Part shown: one piece after another, positions 7,341 to 13,605 of the stretch
Position numbering within the stretch: position 1 is the stretch's first letter
Layout: every line of letters begins with the position of its first letter
Assembly (NCBI GenBank): GCA_003978405.1
Contig: QNZU01000038.1
Span: 1 to 13,605 of the forward strand
Source of the DNA: Sulfurospirillum sp.
GTDB lineage: Bacteria; Campylobacterota; Campylobacteria; Campylobacterales; QNZT01
Reading direction: 5' to 3'
Length of the DNA stretch: 13,605 nucleotides
Position numbers and translations under genes: made by a program
The notes under the pieces: model-generated
What the model was told of the DNA's origin: nothing
Databases searched by the model: none
What the model saw: the letters and a program-made list of their open reading frames with translations, nothing else

Positions 7341-7352
7341 ACTGGCTATAAT
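7323..7352 (+). promoter_or_regulatory. Promoter for the nucleosidase-SDR-GAPDH-Sel1 operon, predicting a leaderless mRNA
   Basis: TTGGAA (7323-7328), an 18-base spacer and TATAAT (7347-7352). The -10 ends exactly six bases before ATG 7359, so transcription would begin on the A of the start codon. The -35-like element overlaps the last codons of the kinase gene. There is no Shine-Dalgarno sequence. Confidence 0.55.
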
Positions 7353-7358
7353 AGTCTC

Positions 7359-7904
7359 ATGATATATGTAGTTGTAGCTTTAATGGCAGAAGCTAGTTTT
7401 CTTATTGATAAGTTTTCTCTTAAAAAATCTGTTTCAAAACCATTTGCTATATATAAAAACTATGATATACTTATGATTGTAAGTGGAGTCGGCACTATCA
7501 ACTCCGCAATTGCTACAAGCTTTCTACTTTCAAATCACCCTGCTCCAAAAAAGATCATCAACTTTGGAATTGCCGGATCAAATTCACACATAAAAGTGGG
7601 AGAGATAAAAAGAGTGAAAAAAATAGTTGATCTTTGTTCAAACAGAGTCTATCATCTTCATTGTGGCGAAGCTTCAATATCAACAGTACCAAAAGAGATT
7701 GACAATCCAAACAAAATAAAAACCGACTTGGTGGATATGGAATCAAGCGGTTTTTATCTAAGTGCAAAAAAATTTATCGATGAAAACAAGATTGAAATCT
7801 ATAAAATAGTGAGTGATCATTTTGAGCCTGACTCTTTAGATAGAAAAAAAATTGAGACTCTGATAAAGACAAATATCAATAAAATAGCCAAGGTATTAGT
7901 ATGA
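7359..7904 (+). CDS. MTAN / nucleoside-phosphorylase-superfamily protein (short)
   Basis: 181 residues, shorter than typical MTA/SAH nucleosidase (about 230). Residues in the positions of the E. coli MTAN catalytic set are present: E11 in A-L-M-A-E (N-terminal Glu that activates water), M127-E128 in V-D-M-E-S-S (ribose-binding Met-Glu) and D153 in I-V-S-D (acid that protonates the base). V-S-G-V-G (41-45) and N-F-G-I-A-G-S (68-74) fit the family's glycine-rich strands. The family cleaves nucleosides such as methylthioadenosine, S-adenosylhomocysteine or, in menaquinone synthesis, futalosine or 6-amino-6-deoxyfutalosine. The substrate here cannot be told, and the shortening seems to fall between residues 85 and 120, around the base-binding loops. 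It is first in a four-gene coupled operon; its stop overlaps the SDR start by four bases (ATGA). No signal peptide. Confidence 0.72.
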   Translation: MIYVVVALMAEASFLIDKFSLKKSVSKPFAIYKNYDILMIVSGVGTINSAIATSFLLSNHPAPKKIINFGIAGSNSHIKVGEIKRVKKIVDLCSNRVYHLHCGEASISTVPKEIDNPNKIKTDLVDMESSGFYLSAKKFIDENKIEIYKIVSDHFEPDSLDRKKIETLIKTNINKIAKVLV

Positions 7905-8584
7905 AGTCAGCTTTAGTCACCGGAGCTTCAAGTGGTATCGGAAAAGCCATCTCTTTAAGACTCCTAAAGATGGGATACAAAGTTTACGGTATGGCAAGAG
8001 AATTTGACAAATCAGGTATAGAAGATGAGAAATTTGTCAAAATTAATATTGACCTGATCAAAGAAAAAAATTACCCAAAAATTGAAAATCTAACACTCTT
8101 AATCAATTGTGCAGGATTTGGAAAATTTGCTCCACATGAGGAGTTAAATGCTAAAGATATTGAGCAGATGATTGCACTAAATTTGACTGCCCCTTTGCTT
8201 CTTAGCAATTTTTATCTAAGAGAGTTAAAAAAAAGAGGAGGTTTTATCATAAATATCAACTCCATTTCAGGACTTCAACCAGCACTCTTTGGTGCTGTAT
8301 ATGGTGCTAGTAAAGCAGCTCTTAGACACTTTGGAATATCCCTTTTTAAGGAGGCTAGAAAGAGTGGATTAAAAGTGGTAAATATCAATCCTGATCTTAC
8401 CAATACCCCATTTTTTAAAAATCTTCACTTTGGTACCACTTCAGATCCTCTCTCTTTCATAGAACCCTCAGATATAGCCAAAGTAGTAGAAGATGTGATA
8501 AACCACAGAGAAGGGACGGTTTTAACAGATATTACCGTTGAGCCACAAATATTTAAAATAGAGAAAAAAAGTGCCAAAAATTAG
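7901..8584 (+). CDS. Short-chain dehydrogenase/reductase (SDR)
   Basis: 227 residues, a classical SDR size. It has the dinucleotide-binding motif T-G-A-S-S-G-I-G (7-14), N-C-A-G (69-72), the structural Asn at 94 (L-N-L-T), and the catalytic Ser121, Tyr134 and Lys138 (Y-G-A-S-K), so it should be an active NAD(P)-dependent oxidoreductase in the cytoplasm. The position after the active site that is usually P-G is N-P-D-L-T-N-T-P (163-170), a small departure. Substrate is not recognisable. It overlaps the upstream nucleosidase-like gene by four bases (ATGA) and the downstream GAPDH gene by 14, so the three are surely co-expressed. Alternatives within the SDR superfamily (3-oxoacyl-ACP reductase-like, sugar or pteridine reductase) cannot be separated from sequence alone. 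Confidence 0.85.
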   Translation: MKSALVTGASSGIGKAISLRLLKMGYKVYGMAREFDKSGIEDEKFVKINIDLIKEKNYPKIENLTLLINCAGFGKFAPHEELNAKDIEQMIALNLTAPLLLSNFYLRELKKRGGFIININSISGLQPALFGAVYGASKAALRHFGISLFKEARKSGLKVVNINPDLTNTPFFKNLHFGTTSDPLSFIEPSDIAKVVEDVINHREGTVLTDITVEPQIFKIEKKSAKN

Positions 8585-9557
8585 ACTCTTTATAAACGGC
8601 TTTGGCAGAATTGGAAGAGCTGCGTTCAAGATAGCTTTTGAAGATAGTGATATTGAGATTGTCGGAATCAATGATATATATGAGTTTTCACAAATGGCAT
8701 ATCTACTAAAATATGATTCTGTATATGGTGTGTATGAAAAAGATGTAAAACTTCTTGATGATAGGCTCATAGTTGAAGACAAATCGATAAAGCTTCACTC
8801 CCAAACAGATCCAAAACTCTTAAATTTAGAAGGAGTTGATCTCTTTCTTGATTGTAGCGGTATCTTTTTGGATAGACTATCAAATGAGATTCGCCTAAAA
8901 ATGGGTGCAAAAAAAGTTCTTATCTCAACACCGGTAGGGGAAGATATACCCACATATGTGATGGATATCAATCATCATGAATATAGGGGTGAAAAGATCA
9001 TCTCAAACTCATCTTGCTCCGCAAATGCCATCTTGCCTATAATGAATATTATAGACAAAAAATTAAAAATCACAAGTGGAGCTTTTACAATGTATCATAG
9101 CTATACTGCGTATCAAAAACTTCTTGATGTCAAGCACTACTCAAAAGATATCAGAAGAGCCCGTTCAGCCACTCAAAACATACAACCTCTTCAAAGTTCT
9201 GCTGCAACAGAGTGTGCGAAGTTTTTTCCAAATCTAAAATCATCTTTGAGTGCCGTTAGTGTGAGAGTTCCGGTTTCTGCAGTAACCTTGTATGAGCTAC
9301 ACTTTAAGATTCAAAAGAGTTACCAAAAAGAGGACTTAGTAAAATTGATAAAATCAAACAAAAATGACTACCCATATCTTGACCTTACATTAGAACCCTT
9401 GGTATCAAGAGATTTTATCAAAAATGATAATATGGCAGTAGTTGATTTAAATCTTATTGATATCATTGGAAAAAATTTGATAAAAATCTCTGCTTGGCAA
9501 GATAACGAATGGGGATATGCAAAACAGTTAATCAGAATGGCAAAGGAGATAGGATGA
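8571..9557 (+). CDS. gap: Glyceraldehyde-3-phosphate dehydrogenase (divergent, probable paralogue)
   Basis: 328 residues, normal for GAPDH, which interconverts glyceraldehyde-3-phosphate and 1,3-bisphosphoglycerate. N-G-F-G-R-I-G-R (9-16) binds the dinucleotide; N34-D35 suits NAD. Catalytic Cys149 is in S-N-S-S-C-S-A-N, His176 in Y-H-S-Y-T, and R232 and the C-terminal W-Q-D-N-E-W-G-Y (309-316) are kept. Departures from the common family pattern: S-C-T-T-N reads S-C-S-A-N, the phosphate-binding T-G-A-A reads S-S-A-A (209-212), and the loop D-L-P-H-K-D-L before R-R-A-R is two residues longer with Lys replacing Pro. The start is GTG, inside the end of the SDR gene, which fixes it well. Lying with a nucleosidase, an SDR and a Sel1 protein rather than with pgk and tpiA, it may be a second GAPDH. 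Erythrose-4-phosphate dehydrogenase is a less likely alternative. Confidence 0.88.
   Translation: MPKIRLFINGFGRIGRAAFKIAFEDSDIEIVGINDIYEFSQMAYLLKYDSVYGVYEKDVKLLDDRLIVEDKSIKLHSQTDPKLLNLEGVDLFLDCSGIFLDRLSNEIRLKMGAKKVLISTPVGEDIPTYVMDINHHEYRGEKIISNSSCSANAILPIMNIIDKKLKITSGAFTMYHSYTAYQKLLDVKHYSKDIRRARSATQNIQPLQSSAATECAKFFPNLKSSLSAVSVRVPVSAVTLYELHFKIQKSYQKEDLVKLIKSNKNDYPYLDLTLEPLVSRDFIKNDNMAVVDLNLIDIIGKNLIKISAWQDNEWGYAKQLIRMAKEIG
9542..9548 (+). promoter_or_regulatory. Shine-Dalgarno sequence deciding the Sel1 start
   Basis: AAAGGAG five bases before ATG 9554, which also overlaps the GAPDH stop as ATGA. This marks 9554, not the in-frame ATG at 9509 within the GAPDH gene, as the start. Confidence 0.8.
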
Positions 9558-10240
9558 TTAAAGAAGCACACAATGCTTACAACAACAAAGATTACAAAAA
9601 AGCTTTAAAGATATATACAAAACTGGCAAACGACGGAGATGCCGATGCTCAGACCTCTTTAGCATATATGTATCAATTGGGACTATCAGTCGAGGTAGAT
9701 CACTTAAAAGCCTATACTCTTTATGAAAAGGCTGTTGCACAAAAACAACCCTATGCTCTATATAACATGGCACTCTTGTATCACGGAGGTCTGGGAGGAG
9801 TCAAGCAAGATCCTATAAAAGCTCATGAACTATTCTTAGAATCTGCAATTGCAGGAGTACCAGAGGCTCAGTACCAGGTAGCTTTGCAGTTTGAAAGGGG
9901 TATTAGCTGTCTTCAAAACTACTCTGAAGCAGCTTTTTGGTATGAGGAAGCTGCAAAAAGAGGTCATATGGAGGCTTTTAACAATCTTGGTGTCTTATAC
10001 AAAGAGGGTATGGGAGTAGAGCAAAATCACCAAAGAGCCTTTGTCTGTTTCAGCCGTGCATGTGAAAAAGATCTAGCAGTTGCTTGTTACAATCTAGGTC
10101 AACTCTATGATCAAGGCTTAGGAGTACAAAGAGATAGTGAAAAAGCCCTAGAACACTGCAGAAAAGCAGCATATCTAGGACATGAAAAAGCAAAACAACT
10201 CATTAAAAAACTTCAAGAAGATGGCAAAATTGTCTTTTGA
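9554..10240 (+). CDS. Cytoplasmic Sel1-like (TPR-type) repeat protein
   Basis: 228 residues from ATG 9554. After an N-terminal TPR-like helix pair (1-29) it contains about five Sel1-like repeats of 35-37 residues (roughly 30-65, 66-102, 103-138, 139-174, 175-210), each with the pattern A-x-x-x-L-[AG]-x-[LM]-Y-x-x-G-x-G followed by A-x-x-x-[YF]-x-x-A. The best copies are L-G-V-L-Y-K-E-G-M-G-V (145-155) and L-G-Q-L-Y-D-Q-G-L-G-V (181-191). Such repeats form an alpha-solenoid for protein-protein contact. Unlike the secreted cysteine-rich Hcp proteins of Helicobacter, it has no signal peptide and no regular Cys pairing, so it should act in the cytoplasm. Overlap with the GAPDH stop by four bases and a strong ribosome-binding site tie it to the upstream enzymes, for which it might be a scaffold. 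Its 3' end overlaps the convergent folC by 28 bases. Confidence 0.88.
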   Translation: MIKEAHNAYNNKDYKKALKIYTKLANDGDADAQTSLAYMYQLGLSVEVDHLKAYTLYEKAVAQKQPYALYNMALLYHGGLGGVKQDPIKAHELFLESAIAGVPEAQYQVALQFERGISCLQNYSEAAFWYEEAAKRGHMEAFNNLGVLYKEGMGVEQNHQRAFVCFSRACEKDLAVACYNLGQLYDQGLGVQRDSEKALEHCRKAAYLGHEKAKQLIKKLQEDGKIVF

Positions 10241-11376
10241 TGATCAAATCTGGTAGATTTTAAAAACTCCTCTACCACATAAAATGAACCAAATACCAGA
10301 TACTCTTTTTTAGGATCAATACTCTTAAAATAATCATACTCAATATTTAACTCTTTTAAAACATCCTCCAAAATATCAGTTTTAACCACTCTTTTTGAAT
10401 CTATTTGGATGATATGGAGTTTATTGATAATTGGTTTTAAAATCTTTAGAACCTCTCTAAAATCCTTATCATCAAGAGTATTGTAAATTAGATCAATCTT
10501 TTTACCCTTAAAATGCTCATACAGTGACATTGCTGCCAAAGGATTGTGTCCTACATCTATCGTGATATTTGGAGCTATTTTTTGGGCTCTTCCAAAGAGT
10601 TTGATATCTGTTAAAAGTTCAAAATCTACTTCATATCCAAGATATTTTACCCCACTCATCGCCAAAGAGATATTATGAGAAAAGACTTTTGGCAGATTCA
10701 ATTTTTGAGTCAGTTTTAATGCCTCTTCAAACTCCTCATATTTGAAGAGTTTGACTCCCTTTTTTTGAGCAATTTCTTTGGCAACTATCTCTACCTCTTT
10801 AAAATTTTGGTATCCCAAAATCATAGCCTTTTGCACACCATTTAACTTCGTAGTAGCAATCTGTTTTATATCATCTCCCAAAAAACTTTGATGGTCTATA
10901 CCTATCGTCGTTACAAGTGTGAGTTCATTTTCAAAAACAGTTGTAGCATCATATTCACCACCAAGTCCAGCTTCTAAGATCACAAACTCACACTCTCTAA
11001 AACAAACCATCGCTAAAAGTGTGGTATATTCAAAATAGGAGAGTTTATTGCTCTGCTCTTTTGATAAAATTTTTTGTAGTTTTAGATGAGCACTCTCTAA
11101 ATTCTCATCATCTATATCTTTGCCATCTATCCAAATTCTTTCATTAAATTTCAGTATATGAGGAGAGCTGTAATGACCTGTTTTTTTACCGGTTTTATAA
11201 AGATAGTAAGCTAGAAATCTACCGGTACTACCTTTGCCATTGGTACCAATGATATGAATTATCTTTGGCAGATGAAAATTTTCTTTAATCTCTTGCCAGA
11301 TTTTTGGCATTCTTTTATAGTCAATATCTTTGTAGATTAGAGGTTTGGAATCCAAATACTCTTTTAATTTACTCAT
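10213..11376 (-). CDS. folC: Folylpolyglutamate synthase / dihydrofolate synthase (Mur ligase family)
   Basis: 387 residues. ATP-binding P-loop G-T-N-G-K-G-S-T (44-51); E-A-G-L-G-G-E-Y-D-A-T (135-145), the family's E-x-G-L-G-G-x-x-D-A-T; I-G-I-D-H (158-162); Lys177 in the position of the carbamylated lysine; G262-R263; D-V-G-H-N-P (274-279), the family's D-x-A-H-N-P; and G-S-F-Y (363-366) near the C-terminus. It adds glutamate to dihydropteroate and/or folates in the cytoplasm. The start is chosen at ATG 11376-11374, which overlaps the GGDEF stop by eight bases; an in-frame ATG at 11442 would add 22 residues lying within the GGDEF reading frame and is unlikely. The length is a little below E. 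coli FolC (422). The 3' end overlaps the convergent Sel1 gene by 28 bases. Confidence 0.93.
   Translation of the reverse strand: MSKLKEYLDSKPLIYKDIDYKRMPKIWQEIKENFHLPKIIHIIGTNGKGSTGRFLAYYLYKTGKKTGHYSSPHILKFNERIWIDGKDIDDENLESAHLKLQKILSKEQSNKLSYFEYTTLLAMVCFRECEFVILEAGLGGEYDATTVFENELTLVTTIGIDHQSFLGDDIKQIATTKLNGVQKAMILGYQNFKEVEIVAKEIAQKKGVKLFKYEEFEEALKLTQKLNLPKVFSHNISLAMSGVKYLGYEVDFELLTDIKLFGRAQKIAPNITIDVGHNPLAAMSLYEHFKGKKIDLIYNTLDDKDFREVLKILKPIINKLHIIQIDSKRVVKTDILEDVLKELNIEYDYFKSIDPKKEYLVFGSFYVVEEFLKSTRFDHQKTILPSS
10251..10277 (+). terminator. Candidate hairpin at the convergent gene junction
   Basis: TGGTAGA (10251-10257) and TCTACCA (10271-10277) are perfect inverted repeats of seven bases with a 13-base loop, beginning 11 bases after the Sel1 stop and inside the end of folC. 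There is no T-tract after it, so it would be at best a weak or factor-assisted terminator. It is the only hairpin I see between the two converging operons. Confidence 0.25.
11238..11251. repeat. Palindrome copy CATTGGTACCAATG
   Basis: The longest copy, a perfect 14-base palindrome, in folC across the Gly-Thr-Asn codons of its P-loop. Confidence 0.8.
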
Positions 11377-12913
11377 CTGTTGAGTATATCCTGTTTCTTC
11401 CTGCCTCTTTCGCTTTGTAAAGGAGTGCATCTGCAGCTTCAATCATCTCTTTTTGACTATCATAGTCTTTTCTGTTGACAACACCGCCACTAACAGTAAC
11501 AGGAACTCTCTCACCCTTATATAAGAACTCAAATTTTTCAATTTTTTGTCTTATTTTTTCGGCAAATATTTTTGCTCCTTGCAGTGGAGTGCTTGGAAGC
11601 AGAACTAAAAACTCTTCACCACCATATCTACCTATAACATCAACATCCCGTTTTAAAGAGTTAAATATCTTCCCACAAGATTTTAGTACCAAATCTCCTG
11701 CTTCATGACCAAAAGTATCATTTAGCATCTTAAATTTATCAAGATCCATAAAGATAATGGAATAATCGATTCCATATCTTGAATAACTCTTCTCAGCTCT
11801 GTTTAAATCCTCTTCAAGACCTCTTTTTGAAAGTAAATTTGTTAAAAAATCTATTTTTGTCTCTTTTTTTGCCTTATCAAGTGCAATTTCTAGCTTTTTG
11901 ATTTTTAGTCTGAGATTTTTTACTGTTTCATCATCATGCTCCATATCATCAGATATATTGGATACTTCCAATTCCAAAGAGTTTGCGATAGTTACCAACT
12001 GCTCTTTTATTGTATTAAAGTTATGTTTTGAAAATTTCAAAGCTACCAATTCATCTTTTATATCTCTTATTTTATCCCTTTTTAGAGAACTGTTTTCCAC
12101 AAGTTTAACAATCTTTGAAGATACATTTCCCAAAAGATTATAGATATCTTCGACATTTGTCTTTAACTCATTTTTATCCAACTCTATCCGCTTTAAGATA
12201 AACTCTTTTACCCTTTTTTGGAACTCTTTATCTTTTAACAGATGAGGAGAGTTTTTGATCTCATAAGAGATATCTGCCAAATCATCATCCATAGATGAAG
12301 CAATTGATGGAGTAAGAGCGGGAACAATAAGAGAAGAGAGTGATTGATAAAGGGTATTGTCATCCTCTTTTTTATTTAGTAAAAAAATCATCTCTTCTAC
12401 AATATCTTTAATGTCATCACTCTTAAAAGATCCATAATTTCTCAAATTTTCCAAAAAACTATCATCATATTTTGTAAGAAAATTAAACCACTTATCTTTC
12501 AAGATAGAAAAAGTATTTGTATCTGCGAGATGTTCAATCCTCTCCAAGGAAGCATTTGCCAATTCTCTTGCCTCTTTATCATGCAAAAGAGTGATAGACT
12601 GCAAAAGCCTTTTTACAAGTGTAATCAGTACCAATGGAAGCTTCCCCTCATTGGAACTACTAAGTCTGTTTAAATTTGCAACCAAATAGGTGATAAATTC
12701 GCTCTGGGTGTTTAGATTGAAATTTTTCAAATCGGCCTGAAAATATGGATTTAATTTTTCGACAAACTTATCAAGCACTTCACAATCATCAAGTGTAAAA
12801 CCTTTCTCATTTGCCAAAGCACAAAAAGTTCTACTGTAATTTTGAGGAGTCAAAGGCTCTTTTTTTCTCGCCAACTCTTTTATAGTTTCTTTTCCAAGTT
12901 CATTTACTGTCAT
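11369..12913 (-). CDS. Cytoplasmic GGDEF diguanylate cyclase with helical N-terminal region
   Basis: 514 residues. The C-terminal GGDEF domain (about 350-510) has D-x-L-T-x-L-x-x-K-R (355-364), F-M-D-L-D-K-F-K with metal-binding D390, N398-D399 and H403, and the active-site G-G-E-E-F at 431-435. The inhibitory I-site R-D-V-D is at 422-425, five residues before it, so the enzyme should make c-di-GMP from two GTP and be inhibited by its product. Residues 1-350 are almost entirely helical and charged, with a likely coiled coil at about 262-350. No transmembrane segment or recognised sensor domain is seen, so the input is unknown and the protein is predicted cytoplasmic. Start ATG 12913 has Shine-Dalgarno AGAGGAG (12920-12926) six bases upstream and overlaps the lptE stop by 14 bases. 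It overlaps folC by eight bases. Confidence 0.92.
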   Translation of the reverse strand: MTVNELGKETIKELARKKEPLTPQNYSRTFCALANEKGFTLDDCEVLDKFVEKLNPYFQADLKNFNLNTQSEFITYLVANLNRLSSSNEGKLPLVLITLVKRLLQSITLLHDKEARELANASLERIEHLADTNTFSILKDKWFNFLTKYDDSFLENLRNYGSFKSDDIKDIVEEMIFLLNKKEDDNTLYQSLSSLIVPALTPSIASSMDDDLADISYEIKNSPHLLKDKEFQKRVKEFILKRIELDKNELKTNVEDIYNLLGNVSSKIVKLVENSSLKRDKIRDIKDELVALKFSKHNFNTIKEQLVTIANSLELEVSNISDDMEHDDETVKNLRLKIKKLEIALDKAKKETKIDFLTNLLSKRGLEEDLNRAEKSYSRYGIDYSIIFMDLDKFKMLNDTFGHEAGDLVLKSCGKIFNSLKRDVDVIGRYGGEEFLVLLPSTPLQGAKIFAEKIRQKIEKFEFLYKGERVPVTVSGGVVNRKDYDSQKEMIEAADALLYKAKEAGRNRIYSTDE

Positions 12914-13403
12914 TTAAAACTCCTCTAACAGATACTCTTGAGATAAATGCATCAATAGCCTTTTGTGAAGCCTCTTTTATAGCCTCAAATCTTTTAGAAT
13001 CTGAGATAACACTTAGAGTCTGAATATTAAAGTCATAATCACCCTCTGTTATAAATGTCTGGGTTTTGCCATCTTTATTGGAGTATTGAGTTTTTAGTTT
13101 AACCAAAGTTTTATAGCTGATAACATAACCATTCTTATCATATGCAATAGGTATAAACTTGACTAAATTAAGATCAACATTTAAAATTGAACTAGCTTCA
13201 TTTTTTGAAGAAATTTTAGAGTGAAATTTATCAACTATAGCTTCATTGAGTGCATCTTTTATCAAAACACTGTTTTGCGGATCTCTTAAAGATGTATTAA
13301 CTTTTGCATAAATCTTATTACCCAATATATCTTTTGTATACTTTGCAGTAGGCTTGTATCCGCACCCAAGAAGAAAGATTATCAAAAAGGGTGCAAATCT
13401 CAT
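12900..13403 (-). CDS. lptE: LptE-like outer-membrane lipoprotein
   Basis: 167 residues with a short lipoprotein signal peptide: R2, hydrophobic 3-12 and lipobox L-L-G-C with Cys at 14. The mature start C-G-Y-K-P is typical of LptE, with Gly at +2 favouring the outer membrane. The rest alternates strands with polar residues (for example D-L-N-L-V-K-F at 76-82, S-Y-K-T-L-V-K-L-K at 95-103, E-G-D-Y-D-F-N at 119-125) and ends in a long helix (about 135-155), as in LptE/RlpB proteins, which plug the LptD barrel for lipopolysaccharide export. The gene begins directly after the leuS stop with no gap, the same leuS-lptE order known in E. coli, which supports the call. LptE sequences diverge strongly, so the assignment rests on signal, size and context. 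Confidence 0.78.
   Translation of the reverse strand: MRFAPFLIIFLLGCGYKPTAKYTKDILGNKIYAKVNTSLRDPQNSVLIKDALNEAIVDKFHSKISSKNEASSILNVDLNLVKFIPIAYDKNGYVISYKTLVKLKTQYSNKDGKTQTFITEGDYDFNIQTLSVISDSKRFEAIKEASQKAIDAFISRVSVRGVLNDSK
12920..12926 (-). promoter_or_regulatory. Shine-Dalgarno sequence for the GGDEF gene
   Basis: AGAGGAG on the minus strand, six bases before ATG 12913-12911, inside the end of lptE. It supports the chosen start. Confidence 0.75.
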
Positions 13404-13605
13404 CTACTTCACCACAATATTGACCAATTTATTTGGCACATAGATCTCTTTTACTATCTCTTTTCCTTCAATCCACTTATAACATTTTTCTTTGGCGAGT
13501 GAGAGTATCTCATCTTTTGAGGCATTTTTGCCAACTTCTATCTCATCTCTTCTTTTTCCATTGATAGAGACTGCAAGAGTGATACTATCATCAACAAAGA
13601 CTTCT
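13404..13605 (-). CDS. leuS: Leucyl-tRNA synthetase (C-terminal 66 residues, truncated by window edge)
   Basis: The complement of 13605-13404 encodes the C-terminal domain of bacterial LeuRS. After an acidic start come V-S-I-N-G-K-R-R-D-E-I-E-V, then A-S-K-D-E-I-L-x-L-A, K-W-I-E-G-K-E-I-V-K-E-I-Y-V-P and a closing N-K-L-V-N-I-V-V-K, which follows the conserved end of LeuS closely. The enzyme charges tRNA-Leu in the cytoplasm. The TAG stop directly abuts the lptE ATG, so the genes form one operon with lptE, the GGDEF gene and folC. The catalytic domains lie outside the window. Confidence 0.93.
   Translation of the reverse strand, partial: EVFVDDSITLAVSINGKRRDEIEVGKNASKDEILSLAKEKCYKWIEGKEIVKEIYVPNKLVNIVVK

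Noticed and set aside
9509..9553. Upstream in-frame ATG for the Sel1 gene
   Set aside because: It lies within GAPDH codons without a ribosome-binding site; ATG 9554 has AAAGGAG and an ATGA overlap.
11377..11442. 22-residue N-terminal extension of FolC
   Set aside because: The extension lies in the end of the GGDEF gene and is not FolC-like; ATG 11376 begins the recognisable protein.
1..13605. Defence islands, toxin-antitoxin pairs, CRISPR, transposons, tRNA genes
   Set aside because: Both strands were read and no transposase, repeat array, nuclease/antitoxin pair or tRNA-like cloverleaf was recognised.

Overview
The window is AT-rich, tightly packed bacterial DNA, most likely from a member of the Campylobacterota (Epsilonproteobacteria), perhaps a free-living Sulfurimonas- or Sulfurovum-type organism. 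This rests on the Lys/Asn/Ile-rich, low-GC proteins, the overlapping genes, the leuS-lptE-(GGDEF)-folC order and the many signalling proteins. The genus is inference. There is no tRNA, rRNA, CRISPR, insertion sequence or prophage. No gap between genes exceeds 166 bases.

Left end (1-390, minus strand): the start of nadB (L-aspartate oxidase, NAD synthesis), cut by the window edge. It is preceded, with an ATGA overlap, by a very small unlisted lipoprotein gene (40 codons) whose mature part resembles LptM.

Plus-strand block 1 (361-4105): a DUF721/DciA-like protein, UvrC (overlapping it by 11 bases), and a 501-residue protein with an N-terminal PAS-like domain and a long acidic, repeat-bearing, probably disordered tail. 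After a 166-base gap with a good extended -10 promoter comes a 1022-residue membrane hybrid histidine kinase (4272-7340). It has a NIT-type sensor region and three receiver-like domains, of which only the middle one looks functional.

Plus-strand block 2 (7359-10240): four translationally coupled genes, overlapping by 4, 14 and 4 bases. They encode a short MTAN/nucleoside-phosphorylase-like protein, a short-chain dehydrogenase, a divergent GAPDH and a cytoplasmic Sel1-repeat protein. This is not the usual gap-pgk-tpiA setting and may be an undescribed metabolic operon.

Minus-strand block (13605-10213): leuS (3' end only), lptE-like lipoprotein, a cytoplasmic GGDEF diguanylate cyclase with an intact I-site, and folC. 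It converges on block 2, and the two 3' ends overlap by 28 bases.

Points most worth a second look: two genes (361 and 7359) have a TATAAT ending exactly 6 bases before ATG and no Shine-Dalgarno sequence, which predicts leaderless mRNAs; a palindrome TTGGTACCAA occurs four times exactly, far above chance for this composition; the disordered tail of the PAS protein carries five copies of an L-[SD]-F-[LI]-[KQ] motif and two FIR[KR]V motifs; and LptE-like and LptM-like lipoprotein genes lie in the same window. I did not find a defence system or any other obviously self-contained new system.
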